Shown here piece by piece: positions 17,831 to 25,901 of a stretch of DNA of 64,000 nucleotides; the stretch's first letter is position 1, and every line of letters begins with the position of its first letter. The notes beneath the pieces were generated by a model, which made no database searches, had not been told where the DNA came from, and was given only the letters and a program-made list of their open reading frames with translations. The position numbers and the translations under genes were made by a program. Origin of the DNA: Nocardia salmonicida NBRC 13393. GTDB taxonomy: Bacteria > Actinomycetota > Actinomycetes > Mycobacteriales > Mycobacteriaceae. The stretch lies in the NCBI RefSeq assembly GCF_001613085.1, contig NZ_BDBR01000004.1, forward strand, positions 1 to 64,000, written 5' to 3'.

Positions 17831-19114
17831 GTGAGTATTTCCGAAGTCGATATCGAGCAGCGCGCGAACCGGCGGGTGCTCCGTGTCCATCCCGCGTGGA
17901 CGATCGTGGCCGTGGCCGCCCTCGCGCTCATCGCGGCGGGGAGCTTCGCCACGATCGCGGGCCTGATCACCGAACCGTTGGTCGAGACGAAGGGGTGGAC
18001 TCGCACCGGCATCGGTGCGGCCGTGGCGGTGAACATGGTGCTCTACGGGGTGGTCGGGCCGTTCGCGGCGGCCATGATGGACCGCTACGGCATCCGCCGC
18101 GTGACGTCGTACGCACTGCTCGCGCTGATCGCGAGTTCAGTTCTCACCGCGTCGTTCACCCCGTCGGTGATCTGGTTCGTTTTATGGTTCGGCTTCGCGA
18201 TCGGTATCGGGACCGGGTCGATCACCACAGTGTTCGCCGCGACGGTGGCGAACCGGTGGTTCTATCGAAGGATCGGCCTGGCCACCGGAATACTCACCGC
18301 GGCAAGCGTATTCGGCCAGTTCGCGATGCTGCCCCTGCTGTCGGTGCTGCTCGAACGGTCCGACTGGCGCGCACCCGTTCTCGCGTGCGGCGCCCTGGCG
18401 ACGGCGGCCCTGCTCGGCGTCCTGTTCTTCCTACGCGAAAGCCCCGCCGCGGTCGGCGCCGTCCGGTACGGCGCGGATCCGGACACCGAACCGGTCGGCA
18501 CAGATCGCCAGGTCAACCCGTTCGCCCGCACGATCGCCGCTCTGCTTCGCGCCGTTCGCGATGCTCGATTCTGGCTTCTGGCCTCGATGTTCGCGCTGTG
18601 CGGGGCGACCACGAACGGCCTGATGTGGAGCCACTTCACACCGGCCGCGCACGATCACGGCATGGCCGCCACCGCCGCGTCGGGTCTGCTCGCCATCATC
18701 GGCGTCGCCAATATTCTCGGCACCGTCTCCGCGGGGTGGCTCACCGATCGGATCGAACCGCGGCTACTACTCGCGGTGTTCTTCCTCGGCCGCGGCCTGT
18801 CCCTCGCCCTCCTTCCGGGGCTGTTCACCAGCGGATGGTCGCCGGACCTCGTCGTCTTCGCCGTGGTATTCGGCATCCTCGACGTCGCGACAGTGCCACC
18901 GACACTGGCTTTGTGCCGCCGCTACTTCGGCGCCGACAGCGCCCTGACCTTCGGTTGGATCAGCGTCTTCCACCAACTCGGCGCGGGCGCGATGGCCCTC
19001 ACGGGCGGCCTGATCCGCGATATCAACGGCTCCTACACTCCCCTCTGGATCACCGCTGCCCTTGCCTGCCTCACCGCGGCCGGCCTCGGAACCGCCGGCT
19101 CCCGTTTCAGATGA
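17831..19114 (+). CDS. MFS transporter
   Basis: Starting at GTG 17831 (AAGGA upstream), the 427-residue protein has twelve hydrophobic segments and a central polar loop near residues 200-225. MDRYGIRRV after helix 2 and GWLTDRIEPR after helix 8 are the repeated MFS loop motifs. The layout resembles monocarboxylate/oxalate-formate-type carriers. It is divergent from the HxlR-SLOG regulator, and induction by its substrate is likely. Substrate and direction of transport cannot be assigned. Confidence 0.88.
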   Translation: MSISEVDIEQRANRRVLRVHPAWTIVAVAALALIAAGSFATIAGLITEPLVETKGWTRTGIGAAVAVNMVLYGVVGPFAAAMMDRYGIRRVTSYALLALIASSVLTASFTPSVIWFVLWFGFAIGIGTGSITTVFAATVANRWFYRRIGLATGILTAASVFGQFAMLPLLSVLLERSDWRAPVLACGALATAALLGVLFFLRESPAAVGAVRYGADPDTEPVGTDRQVNPFARTIAALLRAVRDARFWLLASMFALCGATTNGLMWSHFTPAAHDHGMAATAASGLLAIIGVANILGTVSAGWLTDRIEPRLLLAVFFLGRGLSLALLPGLFTSGWSPDLVVFAVVFGILDVATVPPTLALCRRYFGADSALTFGWISVFHQLGAGAMALTGGLIRDINGSYTPLWITAALACLTAAGLGTAGSRFR

Positions 19115-19152
19115 GTCCCCAGGCCCATCAGGTTCACCAGCATCTCGCCGGG

Positions 19153-19242
19153 CGAATGCGCAGTAACATAGGCCACATATAGTCGACTACTACGCGTTTT
19201 ATGGCCAATAATTGGGATCCTCACACCAGAATTTGCATTAAC
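19153..19242 (+). promoter_or_regulatory. Promoter cassette: two copies of the island motif
   Basis: Copy 1 (19153-19167) and copy 2 (19228-19242) both match GTTA[A/C]-N5-ATTC on the minus strand. Read toward the gene they end in TAACAT and TAACTT, the second suitable as a -10 about 43 nt before the leader ORF at 19286. The copies are 75 bp apart. GGTCGGCG follows at 19263. The same layout recurs before the thiolase, the SDR and the second acyl-CoA dehydrogenase. Confidence 0.75.
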
Positions 19243-19285
19243 TTGTTGGGGCTCGCGTCGAAGGTCGGCGTGTGCTGAGGAGGCC

Positions 19286-19378
19286 ATGATGTCCGCAGTC
19301 TTCGTCGATGTCGACCGAACGCCGTCGGAGCGTGCGAGGTGGGCGACGAGCGCCTCGATCACCGAGTGGTCGAGATGA
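19286..19378 (+). CDS. Thiolase-derived upstream ORF coupled to the acyl-CoA dehydrogenase
   Basis: GAGGAGG precedes ATGATG, and the 30-residue frame opens MMSAVFVDVDRTPSERARWA. The first 14 residues closely match the thiolase at 31631-32797 (MMSAVIVDVVRTPSGR), then similarity stops. Its TGA overlaps the ATG of the dehydrogenase (ATGA), the geometry of translational coupling. I read it as the retained 5' end of a thiolase, now a leader. Confidence 0.65.
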   Translation: MMSAVFVDVDRTPSERARWATSASITEWSR

Positions 19379-20556
19379 CCGGCGACGGCGTGGCGACGGC
19401 GGTCGCTGATCTGACCAAGAAGACCGAGTTGCTGGTGCGACAGCTGATCTTGCCGGTCGAGGAGCAGCACGGCGGGAATGCGCACGACCTGCCCGGCGAC
19501 GTGCGGCGCGCGTTGCAGACCGCGGCGAGGACAGCGGGGGTCTTCGCTCCCCAGGTGGGTGCGGCGTTCGGCGGACTCGGCCTGAACATGCGTGATCGCG
19601 CACCCGTCTTCGAGGCATCCGGGTATTCGCTGTTCGGCCCTATCGCACAGAACTGCGCAGCACCCGACGAAGGCAATATGCACCTGCTCGAACGAGTGGC
19701 GTCGCCGGATCAACAGGATCGATACCTGCTGCCCGTGGCATCCGGCCGAATCCGGTCCTGTTTCGCGATGACAGAGCCGGTGCCCGGCAACGGGTTCGAC
19801 CCGTCCACTCTGAGCACGACTGCCGAGAAGACCAGGTACGGGTGGGTGATCAACGGCCGGAAATGGTTCGTCACCGGCGCCGACGGCGCCGCGTTCGCCA
19901 TCGTGGTGGCGCGCACGAGTGGCGAGCCGGATTCCCGGGGCGGCGCGACGATGTTCCTCGTCGACGCGGGTGCACCCGGTTTACGGGTTCAGCATGACCG
20001 GGCGACCGTGTTCGCGCGGGAGTCGGAGTTGATCTTCGAGAATCTCGAGGTGCGCGACGATATGGTCCTGGGCGAGGTGGACCGCGGATTCGACTACGCC
20101 CAGACCAGACTGTGGAACACCAGGCTGACCAACTGCATGCGCTGGCTCGGCTCAGCGCGGCGCGCTGCCGACATCGCGGTGGCGCGCGCCGCCACCCAGT
20201 CGTCGTCCGGGGGCAGGCTGGGCGATCTCGGCATGGTCCAGCAGTTGATCGCCGACAACGAGATCGACATCGCGGCGTCCCGCGGATTGGTGGACCGGGC
20301 GTGCCTGTTGCTCGACGCGGGCGACCCGTCGGCGCAGGCGACCTCGATCGCGAAGACATTCGTTGCCGAGGCGGTGGGGCGGGTGGTCGACCGGTCGCTG
20401 CAGATCTGCAGTGCGCCAGGTAATTTCGAGGACGCTCCACTGTCGTGGCTGTATCGCGAGGTTCGGCTGTTCCGCATAGACGACGGCCCCTTGGAGACAC
20501 AACGGTGGGCGATCGCACGTCGGGCGCTTCGCGCAGCCGACGGACGGGCCTCATGA
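19375..20556 (+). CDS. Acyl-CoA dehydrogenase-family protein
   Basis: From ATG 19375 the 393-residue product starts MTGDGVATAVADLTKKTELL and aligns with the paralogue at 49626-50732. FAD/substrate regions include GLGLNMRDRAPVFEASGYSL, IRSCFAMTEPVPGNG, WVINGRKWFVTGADG and LGSARRAADIA. The C-terminus VRLFRIDDGPLETQRWAIAR keeps the DGP-E-hR pattern seen in ACAD10/11-like enzymes, where Asp stands at the position occupied by the catalytic Glu of medium-chain enzymes. It has no good ribosome-binding site of its own but overlaps the leader ORF. Probably oxidises a bulky acyl-CoA. Confidence 0.85.
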   Translation: MTGDGVATAVADLTKKTELLVRQLILPVEEQHGGNAHDLPGDVRRALQTAARTAGVFAPQVGAAFGGLGLNMRDRAPVFEASGYSLFGPIAQNCAAPDEGNMHLLERVASPDQQDRYLLPVASGRIRSCFAMTEPVPGNGFDPSTLSTTAEKTRYGWVINGRKWFVTGADGAAFAIVVARTSGEPDSRGGATMFLVDAGAPGLRVQHDRATVFARESELIFENLEVRDDMVLGEVDRGFDYAQTRLWNTRLTNCMRWLGSARRAADIAVARAATQSSSGGRLGDLGMVQQLIADNEIDIAASRGLVDRACLLLDAGDPSAQATSIAKTFVAEAVGRVVDRSLQICSAPGNFEDAPLSWLYREVRLFRIDDGPLETQRWAIARRALRAADGRAS

Positions 20557-20621
20557 GCACCATCTCAGTCGGGCAGTCTGGGAGAGGTATCAGATTCCGA
20601 GATCTCCCTTTGATACGATAA

Positions 20622-20636
20622 GTTACTAACTATTCC
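20622..20636 (-). promoter_or_regulatory. Island motif copy
   Basis: GTTACTAACTATTCC on the plus strand, 65 bp after the dehydrogenase stop. The TAACTT side faces left, toward that gene's 3' end, where I see no minus-strand gene, so its target is unclear. Confidence 0.5.
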
Positions 20637-21415
20637 ATCCCTGTACAGCTAGAATATCTAGTGCGATATGGCCTAGATCACTACATATACTGGACTGATG
20701 TAGCATGATGGCCGAGTTAAGTAATGGATCATTTTCAGCATACTCGGTGCAGAAACAGGGAGGTCACACGGTGTCGGCAGTCGACCTATGCCTGCTACTC
20801 CCGAAGCACTACCGCACACACAGCCGCCCCGGCGCGATTGTTGACAGTAGAGGCTGATGCCGCTCTCTCGATCGCCTCGCCCCGAGGAACCCGACACTCA
20901 CCTGCGAGTGATCAGTGCCGACCTGGTCGTGGATTTCTGCGGTTGCCGCACCGCTGTGCGGAACTACCTGCGCGACAGGCTATCCCACCCGCATCCCTCC
21001 ATCGTCGCCATAGAGATCAGCGATGGGTTTCTCCCGAACCGGCGAATGCCCTGCGAGGCGCTGTGGCTGGACCCGTGATCGAATCCCGATGAGCTTTCAC
21101 CAACTGCCGGTCCCTCGATATCGGCACACCGTCTCCCCCACGCAGTGCGCTACCGGTTGCGAGTCCGGGCTACTCGCCCGTCATCCACAGGAACAGCCTT
21201 GTCGAAATCGTCGTCGCGGAAGTCAATTCGCGCTCACAGCCAGGAAACGGCCCGGCTTCTACGTCTCGGCGGCGCTGCCGATCGCGGTGCTGGCCCACTC
21301 CTGCTGGCCACCGGGGCACATCGCGGTGCGCGTGGCCGTGCCACCGAGCTAGCCGAGCGCCTATCGCTTCTTGGACGATCAAACTATGGATACTGGGCCA
21401 CAAACCGAGGCATTT
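20637..21415. other. Gene-poor stretch with one doubtful ORF
   Basis: No recognisable gene. The only protein-like frame is 20857-21078 on the plus strand (73 codons, VISADLVVDFCGCRTAVRNY, HPSIVAIEISDGFLPN). It has no ribosome-binding site and no family match I can name, and could be a decayed remnant. Confidence 0.35.
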
Positions 21416-21443
21416 TGATAGCTTCGTAGCAGTTCAACTATCA
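21416..21443. promoter_or_regulatory. 28-bp operator shared with the neighbouring tetR region
   Basis: TGATAG and CTATCA stand at the ends of a 28-bp element with GCAGT in the centre. An element of the same length and pattern lies at 23290-23317. It is 120 bp before the DUF2236 gene at 21564. Confidence 0.6.
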
Positions 21444-21563
21444 CAGCGGTCTGTACGTCATCCGGTCTTCGCGCTGATCGTGTGCGATCCCGGCCGCGGC
21501 AAGATCCGCATCCGGGCCGCCACCACCGGGAACACGCTGATCTCCGGAGACAGAAGGAAGACG

Positions 21564-22538
21564 ATGACCACCACCACTCACCGAAATGCCGACTCCGGCA
21601 ACGAATCCGAACCGCGAAGTGCGAGAGTCGGCATCGACCCCGCTGACCCGATCGAACTGGTCGCCATCGATTCGATGACCGCCGAGATGGTCGGCCACTG
21701 GACCTACCTCATGGTCGAAGGCGCCGCCTTCGCCATGCAGGGTCTGCACCCGACCATCCGCGACGTCGTCGACAAGTACTCGGTCTCGCGCACCGATCCG
21801 GCGGGACGCGCCATTCGGTCGGTCGACTCGGTGCTGCGCTGGACCTACGGCGGTGCCGAAGCGATCAAGGAAGGCCAACGCCTGCGTTCGCTGCACGAAC
21901 CGTTGCGGATGAAGAACGCGGACGGGAAATCCATCAGCGCCCTGAATCCCGATGCCTACCAATGGGTTATCGCCACCGCCTACGTCACCACCGCCAAGGC
22001 CGGACCACTGCTGATCGGGCGCGAGTTCACCGCTGCGGAATTGGATGAGTTGCTGGCCGATAATATCCGCATCGCGCGGATATTGCAGGTGCCGATGAGG
22101 GGTTACCCGCAGACCAGGGCCGAGTTCGACACCTATTACGAGCACATGGTCCGCGACGTCCTGTGCGCCACCGACGATGTGCGCGAGCAGTTCCGGCAAC
22201 TGCGTGACGGCGAGATCGAACAGCTGGCGAAGATGCCGTTTCCAGCGGATCGGGTGTTGCGATTGGCGCTGCTGCCCATGCTGCGATTCAACTATCTGTC
22301 CATCGTCGGTCTACTCGACCCGCGACTGCGAGCCATGATCGGCGTCGAATGGAGCCACGCCGAACAACGCAGCCTGGAGCGAATTTATACGGTGATCCGG
22401 TTCGCCTACCGCGTGCTGCCGGAACGGTTGACCTATTTTCCGATCGCCTACCATGCGCGAAAGCACCACCAGTCCATCGAGCGGATGAAGAAGCGGGAGC
22501 TGAAATCGGCCGCGTACAAGGTGCGTCCGAAGCAGTAA
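21564..22538 (+). CDS. DUF2236 (oxygenase MpaB family) protein
   Basis: ATG 21564 follows GAAGGAAG. The 324-residue protein has the DUF2236 layout: ALNPDAYQWVIATAYVTTAK (the [N/D]P-x-hxxWV element) near residue 130, YPQTRAEFDTYYEHMV, and a helical C-terminus with WSHAEQRSLERIYTVIRFAY. No signal peptide is present, so it should be cytosolic. Characterised relatives (Lcp, MpaB) are haem proteins that cleave isoprenoid double bonds. Substrate unknown here. The TetR gene converges on it. Confidence 0.85.
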   Translation: MTTTTHRNADSGNESEPRSARVGIDPADPIELVAIDSMTAEMVGHWTYLMVEGAAFAMQGLHPTIRDVVDKYSVSRTDPAGRAIRSVDSVLRWTYGGAEAIKEGQRLRSLHEPLRMKNADGKSISALNPDAYQWVIATAYVTTAKAGPLLIGREFTAAELDELLADNIRIARILQVPMRGYPQTRAEFDTYYEHMVRDVLCATDDVREQFRQLRDGEIEQLAKMPFPADRVLRLALLPMLRFNYLSIVGLLDPRLRAMIGVEWSHAEQRSLERIYTVIRFAYRVLPERLTYFPIAYHARKHHQSIERMKKRELKSAAYKVRPKQ

Positions 22539-22555
22539 CCCGCCCCGCCCGCCCG

Positions 22556-23188
22556 CTATCGAATGGCGTGCGGAAACAGCAGCGGAGCGAGGTACTGCCG
22601 GGCGAAATCGCGTGCGGCATCGGCATCATGGAGCGGAAGTACCCCACCCGGATTCGAGATGAACGACATGGTCAGTCTGACGAACAGCTCGGCCACGACG
22701 TCGGGGTCGAAGTCGCCGAGCTCGCCGCGTTGCTGCCAGTAGGCAATGAACCGGGCGACACCGATGCGCCCGTGATCGACGAATTCGTCACCGGTCACGA
22801 AATCGGCCATCTGCTCGGCGGCGCCCGAGGTGCGCAGGTTTCGCGTCAGCAGCCGTGGTGCGGAAGCTTCACTGACGAAGGCCGAGAACATCTCCGCGAG
22901 CGCACCGACCGGGCCCGCCGATTTCCGCATGGCCTCGTAGATGATGTCGCCGACCCGTTCGGCCTCGGCCATCAGCGCGTATCGGACGATCGCCGACTTG
23001 GTCCCGAACCTGCGATAGACCGTCGCGACGCCCACTTCGGCGCCGTCGGCGATGTGCACCATCGTCGTTTCTTCGAAGCCGACCTGCACGAAAGACTCAC
23101 GAGCGGCATCGACGATGCGCCGGGATTTGGCGTCCAGTCGACTCAGCTCGGCCCAGGATTCGGGCAAGGGGGCTGGGTGGTCGTTCAC
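22556..23188 (-). CDS. TetR-family regulator
   Basis: A 210-residue protein starts at GTG 23188 (AGGG about 9 nt upstream; GTG 23197 is an alternative). The helix-turn-helix is TTMVHIADGAEVGVATVYRR around residues 38-57. The ligand domain contains MADFVTGDEFVDHGR and ends LAPLLFPHAIR. It sits between two DUF2236 genes, each preceded by the same 28-bp operator, so it most likely represses both. Confidence 0.9.
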   Translation of the reverse strand: MNDHPAPLPESWAELSRLDAKSRRIVDAARESFVQVGFEETTMVHIADGAEVGVATVYRRFGTKSAIVRYALMAEAERVGDIIYEAMRKSAGPVGALAEMFSAFVSEASAPRLLTRNLRTSGAAEQMADFVTGDEFVDHGRIGVARFIAYWQQRGELGDFDPDVVAELFVRLTMSFISNPGGVLPLHDADAARDFARQYLAPLLFPHAIR

Positions 23189-23289
23189 CGCTGACACCCT
23201 ACCGGCTGATTCGGCCGTCTCGAGCGGAGCGCGGCCACCCGCGAGCGGGCGGAGACACGAAAGCGCCACTGCCGATATCCGAGACTGAA

Positions 23290-23317
23290 TGATAGTCTGA
23301 TCGCAGTACTACTATCA
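23290..23317. promoter_or_regulatory. 28-bp operator of the tetR-DUF2236 pair
   Basis: TGATAG and CTATCA end a 28-bp element with central GCAGT, between the tetR start (23188) and the DUF2236 start (23333). It matches 21416-21443 in length, ends and centre. Confidence 0.65.
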
Positions 23318-23332
23318 CAATGAGGTGGCGAG

Positions 23333-24319
23333 GTGACTCGGGACGCGAAGATTCGAGAGGTCCTGGACTCTCAACAATCCCCAGCCACACAGAACTCGAT
23401 CCGCCCCGAGGTGATGACCGAGTTCCGCAAACACACCGCTAGCGCCCTATCCGCCGTCTTCGCCGGCGCGGCGTTCGATCAAGTAGCCCTGGTGCCCGTC
23501 GCGGCCGCGGTGGATCGAACCGGCAGATTCGCGGACAACTTCGCCAATCGTGGTGTGCGCAGCGGGTTCTCGTCATTGCTGGCCATCTGGGGCGACCCGG
23601 CCGATAGAGCCGCCGAGGCAGACTGGCTCAAGACGCGACACCGTGATGTCCACGGCCGCGGCACGGGTGACTATTCCGAGATCCGGTACAGCGCACTGAA
23701 TCCGGATGCGTGGGTGTGGGTGGGTCTCAGTGGCGTCTACCTCGCGTTGCGAACCTTCACCTACTGCACCGGCACCGTGCTGCGACCCGCGGAGCAGGAA
23801 GCGGCCTATCAACTGCTGCGGGAATCGTTCTCCGACCTGGAACTGCGCGCCGACTCCGGGAAATTGCCCGCGACGCTGGCGGAGGCGACCGCCTATTACG
23901 ACCGGATGGTCGACACCGAATTGCAGTCCAACCCCTTCTTGGTGGAACAGTTCGCCGCGCTCACGAGGCTGCCGCTGCCGACGATCGGGATCTCCGCGCC
24001 CGCGCGAGCAGCGCTGTCGCCGATGTGGTTGCTCATTCGGCCGATCGTCGGTCACGTCATTCAAGTCTGCTCGTCCAAGGCGATGGTTCCGGAAATGCAG
24101 GCACTCACCGGTTTCCGGCTGCGCCCGCGCCACGATGTGGAATTCGCCGTCTACACCACGGTGTTGCAGGCGGCGTGGCGGCTTCTGCCGGACCGGCTGC
24201 TGCTGGCGCCACTCGCGTACAACCGACTCCAGTACGAGAAGCTCGTCCACGTTCATCGCAAGTACGCGCTGGACACTTTCTCGGTCCCCGCGGAGCGCAA
24301 CGGCGGCTGCCCGATCTGA
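23333..24319 (+). CDS. DUF2236 (oxygenase MpaB family) protein
   Basis: A GTG start at 23333 gives 328 residues. DUF2236 landmarks are SALNPDAWVWVGLSGVYLAL near residue 122, LAEATAYYDRMVDTELQSNP, and a C-terminal YNRLQYEKLVHVHRKYALD. No signal peptide is present. It is more diverged from the other DUF2236 proteins of this window than those at 30219 and 57653 are from each other. Only 16 bp separate it from the TetR operator, so binding there should block its expression directly. Confidence 0.82.
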   Translation: MTRDAKIREVLDSQQSPATQNSIRPEVMTEFRKHTASALSAVFAGAAFDQVALVPVAAAVDRTGRFADNFANRGVRSGFSSLLAIWGDPADRAAEADWLKTRHRDVHGRGTGDYSEIRYSALNPDAWVWVGLSGVYLALRTFTYCTGTVLRPAEQEAAYQLLRESFSDLELRADSGKLPATLAEATAYYDRMVDTELQSNPFLVEQFAALTRLPLPTIGISAPARAALSPMWLLIRPIVGHVIQVCSSKAMVPEMQALTGFRLRPRHDVEFAVYTTVLQAAWRLLPDRLLLAPLAYNRLQYEKLVHVHRKYALDTFSVPAERNGGCPI

Positions 24320-24392
24320 CCACGGTGGGAAACCCGCGAGATAAGGCTTCTCACCTCGCATTTCACGCTGGCGATGAGGTTCCGAATTCAGC

Positions 24393-24421
24393 TTGACACG
24401 CTTGTAAGGCTGGGTTAGCTT
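24393..24421 (+). promoter_or_regulatory. Housekeeping-type promoter of the ABC importer operon
   Basis: TTGACA and TAGCTT are separated by exactly 17 bp, about 130 bp before the substrate-binding protein. This is the best consensus sigma-70-type promoter in the window. Confidence 0.7.
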
Positions 24422-24550
24422 CAAGTGGCCCAGATCACAAGTAGCGGTCGGGTCGCTGGAATCGCCAACGGGCGATCAGGCGTCGAACATGAGATCGACG
24501 GGTTGACCGGCGCTGTTCGCCAGGACAACCGGCCTGGAAAGGCATTCAGA

Positions 24551-25813
24551 ATGGCCAGTAATTCTCGCCGGATCGCCGCGGCTGCGGTGGCCGCAGCGTG
24601 TGTGTTCTCCGTTGCTTCGTGCGGTGACGACAGCAGTTCCGAGGCGGGCGGCAGCACGTCCGCCATCGCGCCGGGAGTCAAGGCGGCCGGCGCCCCGATC
24701 AAGATCGGCTTGTTCAATCCCTCGAAGGGCCCGGCTACCCAGGCGGGTGTGACCACCGGCAGGAACGCGGCGGTCGAGTACATCAACAACCAGATCGGCG
24801 GGATCAACGGCCGCCCGATCGAAATCGTCGACTGCGGTATCGATAACACCTCGCCGGAGTCCACGATCTCGTGCGCCAACCAGTTCGTGCAGGCAGGCGT
24901 GGTGGCGGCGGTCGACGGCTACAACGCCGAATCGGCCGCGGCGATGCCGATTTTGACGTCAGCGGCGATTCCGCTGATCGGCCAGATTCCCTTCAATACC
25001 GCGACCGGCGCGGTTCCCGAGAACCGCGTGTTCTTCGGTCCGCCGCCTGCGGCGTTCCTGGTCGGATTCCTGCAATCACTGAAGCAGGCAGGAAAGAACT
25101 CGTTGACCTTGGTCAATTCCGATCTGCCCCAAGCGCATCAGGTGTTCGACGGTCTCCTGACCCCGCTGGGCAAACAGTTGGGAATCGATGTCAAGAGTGC
25201 CTATTACCCGCCGGCGGGACCGAACTTCACCGCCCTCGCGTCCACGATCGCGGACGGTTCTCCCGCCGCGGGCGGTCTGATGACCGCGCCCAACGACAAC
25301 ACCTGCAACAAGCTGGCCCAAGCACTGAAGTCCGTGAAGTATTCGGGCACAGTCTTTCTGGCCGCGTGTACGGAATACGTCGACGTGATGGGCGCACAGG
25401 CCGTCGGTGCTCAGTCCTATTCGCCGGTGTGGCTGCCGCCTGCCATCGACTCGGCTCCCGAGCCCGCGAAATCGAATCTGAAGACAGCTGAACAATTCAT
25501 CGACAACGCCGGTGGAACGGCGGGGTTCTACGCGTACGGCACCTTCGCCACTCTGATCGATCTCGCCAAGGCACTCACCGCCGCTCCGCCTGCCGAATTC
25601 ACCGGTCCGGCGATCCTCACGGCGCTCAAGGGGCTCGTCGACTACCAGAGTTTCCTCGGCCCGAAACTGAACTGCGGCAAAGCCACGACGCCCAACTGCA
25701 CCACCGACATGTTGTTGTTCGAGGTGACCGGGGACAAGAAGACGACACCGGTCTCCGGTGGGTACATCACGCCCAGCTTCGAGGTCCTCAAATTGATTCC
25801 GGGTGCGGCGTAA
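24551..25813 (+). CDS. Branched-chain amino acid-type ABC transporter substrate-binding lipoprotein
   Basis: From ATG 24551 (GGAAAGG upstream) the 420-residue product has a lipoprotein signal ending VASC-G near residue 24. The Peripla_BP_6 fold follows: IKIGLFNPSKGPATQAG, AAVEYINNQIGGINGRPIEI, SCANQFVQAGVVAAVDGYN and SAAIPLIGQIPFN. It starts a four-gene importer operon. In lipid-degrading actinomycetes such LivK-like proteins often bind side-chain acids or aromatic acids rather than amino acids; that is inference from context. Confidence 0.88.
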   Translation: MASNSRRIAAAAVAAACVFSVASCGDDSSSEAGGSTSAIAPGVKAAGAPIKIGLFNPSKGPATQAGVTTGRNAAVEYINNQIGGINGRPIEIVDCGIDNTSPESTISCANQFVQAGVVAAVDGYNAESAAAMPILTSAAIPLIGQIPFNTATGAVPENRVFFGPPPAAFLVGFLQSLKQAGKNSLTLVNSDLPQAHQVFDGLLTPLGKQLGIDVKSAYYPPAGPNFTALASTIADGSPAAGGLMTAPNDNTCNKLAQALKSVKYSGTVFLAACTEYVDVMGAQAVGAQSYSPVWLPPAIDSAPEPAKSNLKTAEQFIDNAGGTAGFYAYGTFATLIDLAKALTAAPPAEFTGPAILTALKGLVDYQSFLGPKLNCGKATTPNCTTDMLLFEVTGDKKTTPVSGGYITPSFEVLKLIPGAA

Positions 25814-25901
25814 CCGATCCGGATGACCTCGGCGGACAGGGCGCTCGCACTATCGGCGACCTGTCCGCCGGGGCCTGGGCTATCCACAGAAAACAGGGCA
25901 C

